Of a stretch of 64,000 nucleotides of DNA, positions 25,670 through 38,520 are shown one piece after another. The stretch lies in assembly GCA_034008185.1 (NCBI GenBank), contig CM067086.1:36283007-36347006 (forward strand). The letters are read 5' to 3'. Each line of letters opens with the position of its first letter. The first letter of the stretch is position 1. Below the pieces are notes generated by a model. That model did not search any database and was not told where the DNA came from. It saw nothing but the letters and a program-made list of their open reading frames with translations. This DNA comes from Gorsachius magnificus (taxonomy: Eukaryota > Chordata > Aves > Pelecaniformes > Ardeidae). Made by a program: the position numbers and the translations under genes.

Positions 25670-26300
25670 CACGTGGCCCCTTTAGAGCTGCTGGAGGGCG
25701 TTGTTGAGAAGTTGCTACCGTTGATACAGTTGCTATTAATCACAGTCTGCCATGTTGTGACGCAGGTTCTAATAACATCCCATTGAGCTGCCGTTGTATG
25801 CTGGAGGCTTACCAACAGCACTAGGCCTTTGATATTCATCTCACACCAGGATAAAGAAAATGTAGAGTTTAAAAAAAAGAAAAAAACCTGCAAATAGACA
25901 AAGAACAAAAAAAGGGGGAAAACATAGCAAAATCAAAACCAGACACGCTTTCTGTGTGCTGCTTCGTTTACCATGGGAGCAGCAAAGCTATAAATCTCCG
26001 CTGTGTTGTTTGAAAATTGAACATGAGGCTGCTAAATTTATCATTCATTCTTTGTTGTTTCTGGGTAGTAGCTGCCTGACTTGGCTGACTTTGGTTTCTG
26101 TCCCCTCCTCAATAACAATTTTTGTTGTCGTCGTTGTTTCAATACATTACACACGCAAATCAAAATTTTACTGGATCAAAGAATATTGGAGGATTTAGTA
26201 AAGTGCTCATAAAAGGGAGGAGGAACAAATTTGCTGCATGTTACACATCATGCTTCCTTGGCAACTGATTCCCTCACATTCATAATTACAGGAACATAAT
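25670..26300. promoter_or_regulatory. Candidate conserved non-coding element H
   Basis: Two complex sub-blocks (about 25670-25860 and 25930-26290) flank an A-rich spacer. They contain CTATTAATCACAG, CTAATAACATCCC, CATTCATAATTACAGG and an RFX half-site-like CCTTGGCAACTG near 26257-26268. No transposon signature is seen. Conservation is inferred. Confidence 0.4.
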
Positions 26301-26316
26301 TTTTAAAAAGCAGCAT

Positions 26317-26336
26317 GGGTGGGGGGAGGGAGAGGG
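26317..26336 (+). other. G-rich patch with quadruplex potential
   Basis: GGGTGGGGGGAGGGAGAGGG gives at least four G3 tracts with short loops. It lies between candidate elements H and I. Confidence 0.45.
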
Positions 26337-26399
26337 AACACTTCCTTTGGTTAAAGGCATTTGCAATTTTTAAAAAAGGGTTGTCTTTGAAATTTAACA

Positions 26400-27060
26400 A
26401 CAAAAAAGTTCACCCATATGCTCTGTAAAGATTAAACCTGGAGCCTGATAGAACTGCACAATCACCTTCTTTTGTTAGCACTTCTTGTCCATGTTGAACT
26501 GCAAAGAAAAAAAAGGTGGAAAGCAAGCCTGCTACAGATGTGACTAGCTATGAATATTCATGAATGCCATTGCTCCTCCTTTTCTACTGGCATCCAAGCC
26601 ATTCTGATCTCTCTCTCCCTCTCTTTTTTCCTCTTCTCCTTTCCATTCCCTTTCCTTCTTTGAGACTGAACAAGACTGCAGTTTTATTTCGGTAACAGCC
26701 TAGTACGATACAGTTATCAGCGGCCTCAGAAGCCTTTTATTTCCATTAAAAAAAAAAACAAAGGAAAAAAGAAAAAAATTGTAATTATCCACAGTTTTAT
26801 GAATCCACCTCCCCTTAATGTTCATTATTTAAACCAGCAGCAATTACAAGTTCAAAGGGGTTTAGAGGGCCAGCAACCCGCATAATCACTGCCAAATTAA
26901 GCGGGACTCATTCGTCACAGAAGAGTACACTCTGAGCAGTGAATCATGCATGCAGTGACAGGCACTGATTTACATAAAGACGAAATCTGTGCCCTCTAGG
27001 GCTGAGCGTTACTTTATCTCAGTGGCCCTGTGATATATGCATTTTCTTTTGGTGTTAGGA
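26400..27060. promoter_or_regulatory. Candidate conserved non-coding element I with MEIS and PBX/HOX motifs
   Basis: A complex repeat-free block with many homeodomain cores (TGTAATTATCC near 26780, AGCAATTACAAG near 26840). TGACAGG at 26956-26962 matches the MEIS/PREP half-site, and TGATTTAC at 26966-26973, three bases later, matches PBX/HOX-type sites. TGAATATTCATGA, a near-palindromic POU/octamer-like motif, lies near 26551-26563. This suggests, but does not prove, TALE-factor feedback on MEIS2. Confidence 0.5.
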
Positions 27061-28974
27061 AGGTTCAGGGACTGATGCTGTCTAATACATGATATTTTAT
27101 TCTCACTGGCATCACTACTACTGCCGCTAATTCATGTATATGTGTATTTAACTAACAATAATTCAAACTTCAAGGCACTTGAGTTTTTAAAAGGAAAGTT
27201 TTGACCAGAAACCCATTTTCTAATCTGTTATGATACTTCTGAACCTCTCAGGTGCCTTTTTTTTTTTTTTGCCATAGCCAATTTGCAGGTTGAACTCTCA
27301 TTCTTGAAAAAGATTACTTTGATTCTCCCCCCTCTCCCCGCCACATTGAGTCAACATAATATTTTTTGAGACATTGTAAATACTTGTACGTGTACAGTAT
27401 CAGAGGCTGAGACTGGATGTATTACTTTACCCATAGTTTGCTGACTATCCCAAAACATTTTAAGTCAATGTGGTTCCTCCTGACAGAGGCATGCTATAGG
27501 CTCTGGAAGAGCTGCAGCCATCAAGCCCATCTATAACTCTGACAGCAGAAAAGGAACATTTTCTGTTTGTTAGAAAGGTTCCCTTTATCACGCTACTCTG
27601 CCTCTTCAATACTGAACTGTTTAAAGATGCTTTTATATTCTGCTTTAAGAACAAGTTCTACTCAGTTCATTTACCTCACCCGCTGAAGTTTACTGTGGTT
27701 ACTCACGTAGGCAAGGTGAACAGATCTTGACCCTTCAGGTGGCAAATGAATCAGGGCAGGGAGTAGCTGTGCTCTTATACAGCATTGAAACTGGAAAAGT
27801 AGCTTTTGTGTAATCATTACTTTCCTTTAGCTATGTTAGCCGCAACTCTTTCCTCCACCGCCACAGGACCGTGGTATGAAGAGTACATACAGCTGTTTGA
27901 AATGGTAACTTTCATCCCTTGATGGTGGCTCATTGGAGTATATTTAGGGATGCACCAGCTACAAATTGTGAGAGGGCTCCTTAACATAGAAAGGCACTTT
28001 CCCTAAAGGACTTAGATTCTCAGCTGTTGCTAAGACACAGCAGAGTGACCACAAAACATCTGGCTGCGGCACCTTGACACAGATGCTGTTTCTACACCAG
28101 CTCTGGTGCAGATGAGAGGTAGCTGGAGGTGTCAGAAAGCAACAGCGGTCTGATCAGCTCTTCTTTTTTCTTTGACATGCCGCTGCACTGGGGACTGTGG
28201 TGCAGATCTAGCATTGCTGGCTCTCCTCCAGTTGAGTAAGTCCGTCTGCTTTCTGGTCCCGTTAGGCCATTTTAGTGGTGAGGAAGAGTAGCAGTATAAC
28301 AGAGGCTGGCACAAGTGTTCTGTATGTGAATGCACAAGCTCATTTTTTTGCACAATGTCGCTTGCATATGAAAGAGATTCATATTGCACATCCAAATCAC
28401 AGAGGAAAATGCCATTTGCATATGTCATTGCACTGCCTGTGCAAGTGGCTGTGTGCATCTATGATGCCCTCCACAACACCATGTCCTCTGGCAGAGGCTG
28501 GTGATAAAGAATTTGCCTCATTTAGGTAAATGTCATATGAACTTAAACCAAAGCCTAGTTGCAGCATTCTTTTATCTGTATTGGCTACTGTATGTTCAGT
28601 GAGGACACTGAAGATCTGATGGGTGTAATGTAGGTACCATTTTTAGGTAGTAGTGCATATTACTAAGAAAAACTTTTTATGACTGGTAAATAAAAATTGT
28701 ACACTGAGTCTGATATGGATGTGATTTACACCACTTTAAAATCAGATTAAATGCAAAGTTGATGAAAGAAAGATGATAATGTGGACACAGTTTTCTGTGA
28801 TAGTCTGTAAATAAGAGTGGAGCAGAGGTCATATGTGATGACAACAGAGTTGTGCGAATGGACTGGGTTAGGTTTATTCTGTTATGCATTATGGAGTTCA
28901 TGAGTCACTGAAGTGTATTCTAAGATCAATGTCTGTAGTATTACATAGCAAATAACCCCTCTTATTTCTACCTT

Positions 28975-28998
28975 ATTATTTTTATTTATTTATTTATG
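28975..28998 (+). repeat. (TTTA)n microsatellite
   Basis: About five imperfect TTTA units. Confidence 0.8.
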
Positions 28999-30800
28999 TA
29001 ATTATTGAAAGGTGTTATGTTACTATTTAAAAGTTAGGAAATTCTTTAATATTACATTCATTTTTCAAAGAATGTAGGAAGTAATGTAATGATCAATGAC
29101 AGAGAGATGTGAGAATAAAAATCTGTTTGCTATATTATACACTTTTGTGCTTTATTGAGCCAGGACATTTTAATATGCAGAATTTGGCCTCTAGGAGTAT
29201 CTGTCTTTGGATATTTCTGACTTCCATGTGCTGCCTTTAAATTTCCATGTGTTTGTTGTGGTCTTTTACAGAAAAGTGAATTGCTGAATTGTTTTAAATT
29301 ATGTTCCCACAAAAGAGTTGTCAGAAAGGAGTTGCAAAGCCTTTACCCACCTAATTTCACACTTTGAGCTCACTCATCTTCATCAGCAGTTTAAGATGTC
29401 AAATTTTGTTGACCTGGCTTTTAAGAACTGCTGCAACAGGATTTGTCATTTGTCAAAGTGCCAAATCTTTTTGTACTTTTTTTAAAGTGCAGAAGAGTAA
29501 AGTAAGCTTGGTTTTGGCTGGCTTTAGAAAATAGCACGTTGGCATGCATGGAATCAGGACACTGGAGCTACCTCATCCACATCTACCTCATTTTAAACCT
29601 AAAAGACTAACCTTTGGAACTGGTGGGTTTTAGGAATTGTAAGATAGTGGAATTGCAGGATACTGGGTCCCGAGACTGTTTTCAGCAGTGGTCAATGCTC
29701 CTGGCCCTGAGGGAAGAGAGAACAATGAAAAGGAAATGGCATTTGCATTTGTGATCTATTTACTAGATTTCGTGTAACTATGGAATAGTTACATCTGTCA
29801 AGCGTGTATCAATGTCACCTCAAACCAAGAAATCTGGGATACATTGACGATGCAGTCTCATGGAGGTGTGGTAATCGCTGCAAGTTTCTATCAAAATCTT
29901 TGGAAAACTTGGACAGCCTTGTTTCAGCCCTAGAAAGAGCTGCACTGATACAGTGCACATATATAAATACTTAATACGGCAAACATCTTATTTTCTTTCA
30001 CTCCTTGTCTTGCGCATCAGCTTTCGGATTTAATTTATTTTGACTTCTCTGTTTTAACTATGGATATAGTCTGTTGGGAAAGGCTTGGGGGATGTAGTTG
30101 CTTTAATGATCAAATTCTATTTCTCTCTGGTCTAGCCTGTATGAAATCTTGATGCAGTGTAGAACTAAAGTGCCCATCAATGTTCCTTTTATTGGACATG
30201 CTTCATATATTGTGGTGAAATTATATGCATCCACATAGGTTGTTAGGAAAAACTTAACATGCCACTGATGTGCAGTGAAGGAGAGCTAATTGTGTAGATG
30301 CCCCAAGACTATGTCGATGAGCAGAGCACACTGTACTGGTCATATGAATCTGTCTTGACTAAAAATTACCAAACAGATTTTCAGCCAATAGCCTAAGGTA
30401 AAATCCTAGTGTTAATAAATATGTGCAGATGAATAAGATCTTTTCTGTCTTTATCATTTACGAATTTTAGTGCCGCAGATACAGGGACAGACATCTAGGA
30501 AAGATTAAAAATTTAGCTGGCATATGTTTTGCTGTACCTGATAAGCACATGTTGTGTTTATTAATGTGGAAGTATCCTGTTGTGCAGTCCGGAAGTGTTC
30601 CCAGAAGGAAGCATGACTGAACCTCTTTTGTCCCAGGGGAATGGGGCTTCTTTCACCTCCCCTACACTGCCACCACCTCAGGTCGCATTAGCCAGATGCC
30701 TTTCTTCTGCCTGCAAACGTCAGTGCTGCCTTCCAGTCCAGCAAAGCACCCATGTCCTCTGTCCCTGGGCACTGGCCACAGGAAGATTTGAGTGGAAGGT

Positions 30801-30845
30801 CTTCAGTTGGTGCAAATGGCATAGCTCCACTGAAATCCAGCTTTT
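30801..30845 (+). repeat. Relic of short palindromic amniote repeat
   Basis: CAGTTGGTGCAAATGGCATA, GCTCCACTGAAATCCAG parallels a unit I recall as frequent in turtles and crocodilians (CAGCTGGTGTAAATTGGCAT, AGCTCCATTGAAGTC). Confidence 0.45.
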
Positions 30846-31188
30846 GCCAGTATGTGCTTACCAAGTATTCATGGCATATATGATGTGTAGACTTAAGAGC
30901 TCTGACTTTTTATGCTGGCATGTTAGGACTAGGCCCCTACTTCTGAGTGGTACAGAAATTCATGATCTGCATTTTCCGAATGCCATGAAAGGTACCTTTA
31001 AAGTGTTGATTTCCATCTTTACTGAATTTAACTCTGAAGGAATCAGTGCCTGCAGTGCTTAGATAGTGCTACAGTTTTCCATAGTGGCTATGTATATATT
31101 CACAGAAGCCTTTACAAAATTTTTTGAAGCACTTTTAGAATCTGTTTCAAACTCAACCTCAGAAGAAAGTGCGCCCTATGTTGGCACG

Positions 31189-31222
31189 CTGTATGGTGAC
31201 TGTATGGGTCACTGTATGGTGA
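31189..31222 (+). repeat. Triple 11-12 bp tandem motif
   Basis: CTGTATGGTGA, CTGTATGGGTCA and CTGTATGGTGA follow each other without spacer. Confidence 0.75.
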
Positions 31223-32329
31223 ACAAGTAACACTAAGGTTTGTAAAGACCCCTAAATTGAGCATACACACATCAGGCTGTATATCCAGAGCACATATGTG
31301 CTCCATTGATTTCTAGCTGAACTTCTTAAGAGTTTGTTATCAGCCAGTAGATTTGCCACAGCTCTGAGTGTCCTCCAGTTTATGCTGTTTAGATTGAGGC
31401 TGTTGTAGCCTCTGACAGTTCCTGGAATCAGGGAGTGACAGAAGTAGCTTACAGTCACCTTGTCTTCACCATGCTCATGCCTTGAGAACAATTTTGGAAC
31501 CAGTTTTTCTGAAATGGAAATCCTTTGATTTCCTCTTCCTCTGACACTGATTGATGCTTAGGTGACATCTCCAGAAACAACCATGCGGAACAATTCAAGG
31601 TTTGTTTTTTGGCTTATAGCCGACATACAGAAATCAAGCTTTTAAAAAAAAAATCCATGTCACCTAAAAAGAAAGCACATAATACCTTTCCAGATGTGAA
31701 TTCTTATCATGTTATTTTGCAGTTATAAGTTCTTTCGTGTAAATTACCCAAAGCATCAGGGTTGTTTTTTTTTTTGAATCAGTATCTGTAATGCCTGTAC
31801 TAAATAAACTAAAACAGTTTTTATAATTTTCCAGCAAATGGCAAACTTTCTCTTCTAACAGTTAAAAACTTCAAGAAATATTTAAAATTACTTTTGACAG
31901 TGTGTTAGCATGAGTGAAAGTCTTTATCTAAAGATCCCACTTGACTTTCTGAAGCACTTAAAATATGACCAGAAAATTGTTTCTGTGGCTTATTATAGAA
32001 ATAAGTAGATATGTGAATAAACTTTCTGGTGGAAAGGAATACTACACAAAAGGGTTTAAAGATGATTATTAATTGTTCTCCTGCATTTGATTGTGTTTCT
32101 AAAAATAAGGTTTAATATTAATATGTTGAGGCCAGTGATCATTCCTACATTTGAGAATCCCTTTCTTTGCTGTTTATCAGCTGTAAACCAGCTAGATTTT
32201 TAACTGTTGAATGAATATCAGAGAGAGGAGGCCCAGCAATACTACGACTTCACTGTTACAGATGACATCAGTACCTCTTCAGTTGGTCTTCTAGGCTCAA
32301 GATCTTACTTCCGGTTGCAAACTCCATTT

Positions 32330-32425
32330 CTGCAATTGAATTTCCGCTAGGTTCGTAACCACACCTCATAAATGGCATGACCTGAACTGGGGTCATGACC
32401 CTTTGGTTGGGAGCTGCTGCCCTAC
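32330..32425 (-). mobile_element. Probable hAT-type DNA transposon terminal remnant
   Basis: On the minus strand the sequence reads CAGCAGCTCCCAACC, then a GGGTCATGACCC palindrome (32390-32401). This parallels hAT/Charlie-type termini of the form CAGTGGTTCTCAACC followed by GGGGTCGCGACCCC. Only one end is recognised and no transposase remains. The assignment is from memory and could be coincidence. Confidence 0.35.
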
Positions 32426-33570
32426 ATCCTTGTACTTGACCAGTTTGGGATATGAATTCAGCTTAATTTGCTCTGTAAAGGTTTAGAATAGAGAAGTGTC
32501 CCCTTTGTTCACCCAAGTTGTGCAAAATGTCATTTCCAGGCAGATGGAAATAAAATGAACAATAAAATAATTGAAGAAATAGAATATTTTTGTTTATGTT
32601 GAGGAGATTGTTCCTTTTTAGTGTTCTTTCTATAGATGATTCTGTAACTAAGTCACAGCTGTACAAATGAGAGATGTGACTATTTATGTATGTAGCTTAA
32701 ATGACTGCTGTTAACTGTAAGCTATTAGAAATACCTCCATGCATACTCTTCGAGAAGCTATATATTTGATAAATCCAAGTCTCTAAATACAGTATTGATA
32801 ACAGATGTTAGCAGTTTGCCTATACACCTTGCTTAAATTATAAGAAGGAAAAAATTTTAGGTTGTAAAATCATTAAGGTTCTTTGTGTAATGAGAGGTGC
32901 TTTAAGGCTGAGGTCTCCAGGCTAAGGATATGACCAGGCGGGACTGGTCCAAGATCTTCAGAGATAGTATAATGTGAGGTGTTGCCATACTGATGAAACA
33001 TCTGGGATACATACTAAAAAACCCCAGCTGCTCAATCAATATAACAGCACTTTACATGCATCATTGATTGAGGGCTTTTTCCTATATTGAAACATTAAAT
33101 TTGGTTTTTTAGCATTAGAAGACAACAAACCAGAGTATCTGTGCAGATACTACAAAAGTGTAAATGAAAAGGACTAAGGCTGGTGTATGAGCTTCAGGTA
33201 AAAACCCCCAAACCAACAGGGTAGCACTTAACACTGAATTTAGTGTAGTCAGATCTTTTGTTTTGCTTTGGTTTACATTCCTCAGAGCAGTTTAAAAGTT
33301 GTTCAGTGCTGCAGGAGTTTCTACTCACTTCCTAATGGGAAGGAACCAGAAGTCAGACCTATGGAAACTATGTGTGCAGTTGGCAGGGATTTCAGAATTG
33401 GTCTGTCCATTGGTTCACAGGCTAAGCTTGACCTGATATATCTCTCTCTCTATATAGTTACACATGTGTGATTCATTAATGGTAATGGAGAGTTTACTGA
33501 TGTGACCCCTCATGCATATCTCATACAAATAAAAGATGTTGTGCTGTCTTTTGACATGATTTATACACTT

Positions 33571-33630
33571 AGGACTTGATCCAAGTCCCAAAGAAGCTAA
33601 TGGAGTGTTGTCTTTGAGAGCTGGATCCAG
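33571..33630 (+). repeat. Relic of short palindromic amniote repeat
   Basis: GGACTTGATCCAAGTCCCAA, AGAAGCTAATGGAGT and the closing GCTGGATCCAG match the pattern GGGCTTGATCCAAAGCCC, GAAGTCAATGGGAGT, GGATCAGG. The two ends (GATCCAAG and TGGATCCAG) are still partly complementary. Confidence 0.45.
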
Positions 33631-36600
33631 CAAAGATGGTCACAAGCTTTCATTATGGAGAGGGTAGGCTTGGATTTTGGCAGGGGTTTTTTGGTTTAAC
33701 AGATAAATATTTTAATTAAATTGCCCTTGAAGATTGTCAGCGATGCCTAAAGACTGACATCTCTCTGCTTAAACATCGAGTTGTTCAAAAGAAAGAAGGA
33801 TCCAAGCCTTTCCACAGGGTGTAGCATCAAACCTGTCTTGCAAGTTGCTCAGTCAAAATGCTCTTCAGTGCTTTCGGCTGAGACAGACAGCAAATGTGTC
33901 AGCAGGAGTGTGGGTAGAGTATGTGAGGCGAACGTTTGTGTGCAGAGCCCAGGTTTTTAAAAGAGCTCGGTCGGTGAAGGTGGTGAGCACTGTTGAAAAG
34001 CCATCCCTTGACATCACGGTTGGTTCTAAACCTGGCCATGGGAGCAGATTTGAAATTATTTTCACGTAGGTCACTCAGTGCAGCCACTGAGGGATAGGTT
34101 CACTGATTTGGTTCAAATTCAAGTCAGTGTCAGAGCAGAAATACAAGAAGATAAAGACATGTGGGCATGCGGTGCAGCACGGCTTTCGAAGTCTTTTGAC
34201 AAATTTATAAGATAGCCCCATTTTCAAATATTTACATGGGAAGTGAATGGGGAAGCTTTTTTCAATGAATGTCTGGATCAGCACTATATCAACATGTAAT
34301 ATGTTAGAGTTCTACAAAGGCTATTTTTATTACATATGTTTAACAGACATTGCTATTTTGAGGGGACACATTGTTTTTTGTGAGAAGTAAAGATAAATGT
34401 TCCTCTGGATGAAGGGAGGGATGGAAAGTTGTAGAGTGTTCAGTGTGATAGGCATTAGAGACGTAAAACTTGAGATAGGAATGTAACACTGGAAATATTT
34501 AGATAACTTGTCTTGAAGTTTCTAATTCATCAAATAAGATAACAAATATCAAGTGAAATATTTATACTTCAGTTGCATATCACAAGCAGTGGCAAGATAG
34601 TATTTTATTTTTAAGTTTTTATTAGGTGAGCAGATATTTTAGATACTGGATTGCTGAAGGCAGTGGCCAAAATTAGGGATCTACTAAGACTGAACATTTA
34701 GGGAGTTTGGGCTATGACAGCAGCATAAAGTTTAAAATACAACCTTTTGTGACAGAAATAATCCAAGTGGTGTTCTCCGAGACCACTGAGAGACAACCAC
34801 AACGTTCCGTCATAAACTGGCTATATTACTTCTGCATATTCAAAAGCTACACACAGCTTCAGATTTGCCTGATGTAGTGTTATGACCTCATATACAAACA
34901 ATAGCTAGGCTCAAAGGACACTTCATAGGTTGCTAAGTGAAGGACTTTGAAGTTAGAGAATGCCAGATATTTTCTTCGTTCGCCGTTCCACTCTCTATGT
35001 GGTGAATGAAGCCTGTATCCTTTCACTGGAGGAGAGAGAAAATTGTATGCATTCATACAATTAAGGACTGCATCATGATATGTATATACAATGGGTATTT
35101 TTCTGGGGCAAAGAAAAGGCATTTCCCTAGTCCTGCTGATTTTTAGGCCCACCACAGGCAACACATTAAAAAAAAAAGCAATGAAATTTTAAATCTCGTT
35201 AGCTTACCTAACTGCAGGATTCATGAACATGTCTTCTTACAATAGGGCACTAATCATTTCACTCACCACTCAAATGCAGAAACTTCTGTGATGATACCTC
35301 TCACCCTCTTAGCAAAGCACAAAAAATACAAACCAACGTAGCACAGAAAGTAAGGGTAAACATGGTGACACCCTGCTGAAGTTGCTTGGGGAAACAGATA
35401 GGCAATGGGAAATTGGTGAGGACACTATGATTAACATTTGTACTTTATAATTTGCTAAGTGTTTTGCAGACTTTACAAAGTAAATGGTAGTAATCATAAT
35501 AGAATATTGTCGCTTAACATCTGCTTGGTCATATAAAGTGGGAAAAATAGTTTTAAAAGTTTGTTTGAAAAAAAATAATTTGCAATATCTCCTACCTGAT
35601 TTGCTTAATGCTCCATCCCTGTGTCTCTCACTAAATCCATAAGATATGGGAGTGCCCAGTAACTAAGAAAATCGGACCGCATGTAGTTGTTAAGTCTTCA
35701 TCTTCACACAGCTTTGTGTGGCACTGAGTGTAATGATGAATCTTGGTTGGGGTCCTTGAATTAGTATGGTTAAAAATAATGAATGATCAAAGATAGATTC
35801 AGATTTTTAAGCACTATTGAGAGGAAATGTTATGCTGGCTTTCCACCACAACAATAAAAAAGAGAAGAATACTAATAACATTTTTTCTGGACTGATATGT
35901 CATGAATTGAGGAAACTGGGCAATAGACTACAGTTGCTCTTCCCTTTCTACATTGTCCTTCTTCCCCCCAAATAAACAGTTTTTGTTAATTTCTCTCTCT
36001 TCAGTTTGTTTTGTGTGTACCAAAAGTATCTGTCCAGAAGCTGTTGGAGGCTCAGACAGAACTTCTTCCCCCACCAGCATTTCTGCTGATTCTCCTGTGG
36101 CAAATTAATTTTTCCCTTGCTCCATCAAAATGTTGTTGCTACCTTAAAAAAGGTTTGCTTCTCAAAAAATCAGTAATTTCAGAATGAATAAATTCCCTCC
36201 TACTACTTTCATGCAGTTGATGACACTTCTAGCAGCATAGGGTGTTTATTAATATAAAAAATGTAAATGAAATATGATTTTGTATTCTTCATAGATGGCG
36301 TTTTGTAAACCAGGTGACTGATGGAAACAAATCATGTGATAAGAGATCATGCAGGAGTTGTGAACTGATGTCTCAGTACAAGAGATCAGTAGAAAGTCTC
36401 ATCAGGCTGTCAGTATAGAGGTCTGCTGACTACACAGCCGTCTTTCCCACAGCCATCTGGAAGTTCACAGGCACCATTAACTTCCAAGGGTCGATCATCA
36501 AAACAGGTGCATCGCACTGGCAAGAAAGAAATACCCTGAGCAGAAACTGAAAAATACCATGGGCAGTCCATGTGAATTCTTTTATCCTCCAATCTCCAGT

Positions 36601-38468
36601 CCTATCAGAAATATGAAATGAGGACATGCTCTGACCTGTTAGGTGGGGCAAAATCTATGCAGAACAAACTTACTCTTGTTATTATGAAAGCCAGAAATTC
36701 TGCAGTAAACTGGAAGTATTATTAGCTGTATAATGACTGGGATAGCAATGGGCAAAAGTAATCTAAATGATTCCATTAGTTCAAAAAGGGCCTTAATATT
36801 AGTATAGAACACAAGTCCTGAATTTCCGAACTCCCCTGCAAAGCCTTGGTTTGGAAATAGCTGGGAAAGCTGAAGGTAGTAAATCGTACCTATATAGAAA
36901 AGTACATCATATGAACATGAACTAGAAAACTAAAGCAAATGTATGTTATAATTTTTACCATTTCTATAGTTGCTGTTATATTTGTCTGCTTACATTTCCG
37001 TAAATGAAAGTAGCTCTTTTTGTTGACTTTGTTTTTTACGCAGCAGATTTAAATGTAGAAAAGCCTGTCTGTCATTATATATCAGAATCCACAGCACCCA
37101 TAGAAAGTCCCATTAAAATCCAAATATGGATATGGGAGAGCGAGTCAAAGTCTGTTGGAGGGGGAGCAACATGACTTCATTGCCCTCTATCGCCATGCTT
37201 TTTTTTTGGCCGCCTTGCAGTGAATAATCAACTGAACTTGGACGACATAGAGAAGTTGCTATATAGGCTGCTGAGCTCTACAGCTAGCAGACCTGCCAAG
37301 TCTTAAACACTGAGAAAGAGACATTTGTCTGACTTCTCTCACACTGTCCCATGTATTTTCAGAAAACAAGTCATGCACTTGCAGCTTTACTTTTGGGCCC
37401 CACAAGTTCTGTTCTGCTTCATGATCCGTTGTGCCAGACAGACCTAAGCAGCCTGATCTGTAATCTGTCAGTCAGCTATAGTCTGGGCCATGGGAAATCA
37501 TGGAGTGGGAGAGAAACTGCTGCACTGGGCTGCTCTTTAGAAGTGTAAATCCAGCAATCAAAAGGGCTCTGACAGAGACATATCTGAAACATGGACTCTG
37601 TGTCATTACGTGAGAGGATATGTGCCTCCCACACAACTCTTCCCCTTTTTCTTGTTCTGCAGTGACCTGACATGTAGGGTCACATGCACTGGGGCCTTGA
37701 AAAGTTGAAAGGTCTACAAAGCCACTATATAGCTGGGAGGAGTATGCTTCTTATATTATGACCATAGGTATAGGATTCATTCCTGTGCTTACAAAAAGCA
37801 CTAGAGTTGACCTCAAATAAGTGTAAATAGATTGCAGGCAACCTTCTGCAGCGAGAAGCATGTCCCAGGAGTTAGCTTTGAGACTTCATTTAATTTTCTT
37901 GTAATCAGAGTAATAGTCTCTTTTGCCATGGTCTAGAGGGGAAATAGTCTTTCTAGGTTAAGTTTCTGGGAGCTCTCATGGATGCTGCTATCCATCACAA
38001 TCCTCTGTCATCTCCCCAGCACAGACCATAAGCAGTGGACGTAGCACTGAAAACAGTAGAAATAAATTATCGAGCAGCTAATACAGTCATCTCATTTTTT
38101 TCTGAGTCTGTCCTTCATTCACATCCTCTTTTGTGGTGTCCAATGAGTCTTCTGAGCTTAAAATGAATGCTAGCAAAGACAAAATGCACAGAAACTGCCC
38201 AGCTGTGAAAAGTTAGCATTAATGGTATAGCTGTGCAAAAAACTTGGAAGTCATTTTACACCTACCCAACTGCAAGTACTAGAAAAATCTGTGAAGAGCA
38301 ATGTTACAAATATTTTTTTGCTGGTTTGGAATATTGAGTCTAGTGAACAGAGATCCTTTAATGAACATTCCACACCTTCCTTTAGAGATCCCATTGACGA
38401 TAACATTGCAAGGGCCCATTCTCTCTTTTGAAACCATGAGAGATGGTGAAAATACCACAGTACCCAAC

Positions 38469-38520
38469 ACATTTTGAGCTATTTTTCCTGGAATACATTT
38501 TGAGCTGTCTTTCCAGGACA
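38469..38520 (+). repeat. 26-bp direct duplication at the CR1 5' junction
   Basis: ACATTTTGAGCTATTTTTCC at 38469 onward is repeated directly at 38495-38520 as ACATTTTGAGCTGTCTTTCC, with 21 of 26 bases matching over the full unit. It abuts the place where CR1 similarity begins, so it may record the insertion event or later slippage. Confidence 0.6.

Larger units (their letters stand above)
27060..38460. other. Long intron stretch with scattered relics only
   Basis: I find no gene, RNA gene or convincing regulatory block. The stretch has a TTTA microsatellite, a triple CTGTATGG motif, relics of palindromic amniote repeats (about 30801-30845 and 33571-33630), a probable hAT remnant and ordinary AT-rich sequence. 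Its longest frame, 160 codons at 30580-31062, has no recognisable domain and overlaps a repeat relic. Confidence 0.5.

Noticed and set aside
35385..35490. GGGGAAACAGATAGG and later GTGTTTTGCAGACTTTACAA as an antisense MIR
   Set aside because: The order of the two parts is wrong for an antisense MIR and the similarity is short.
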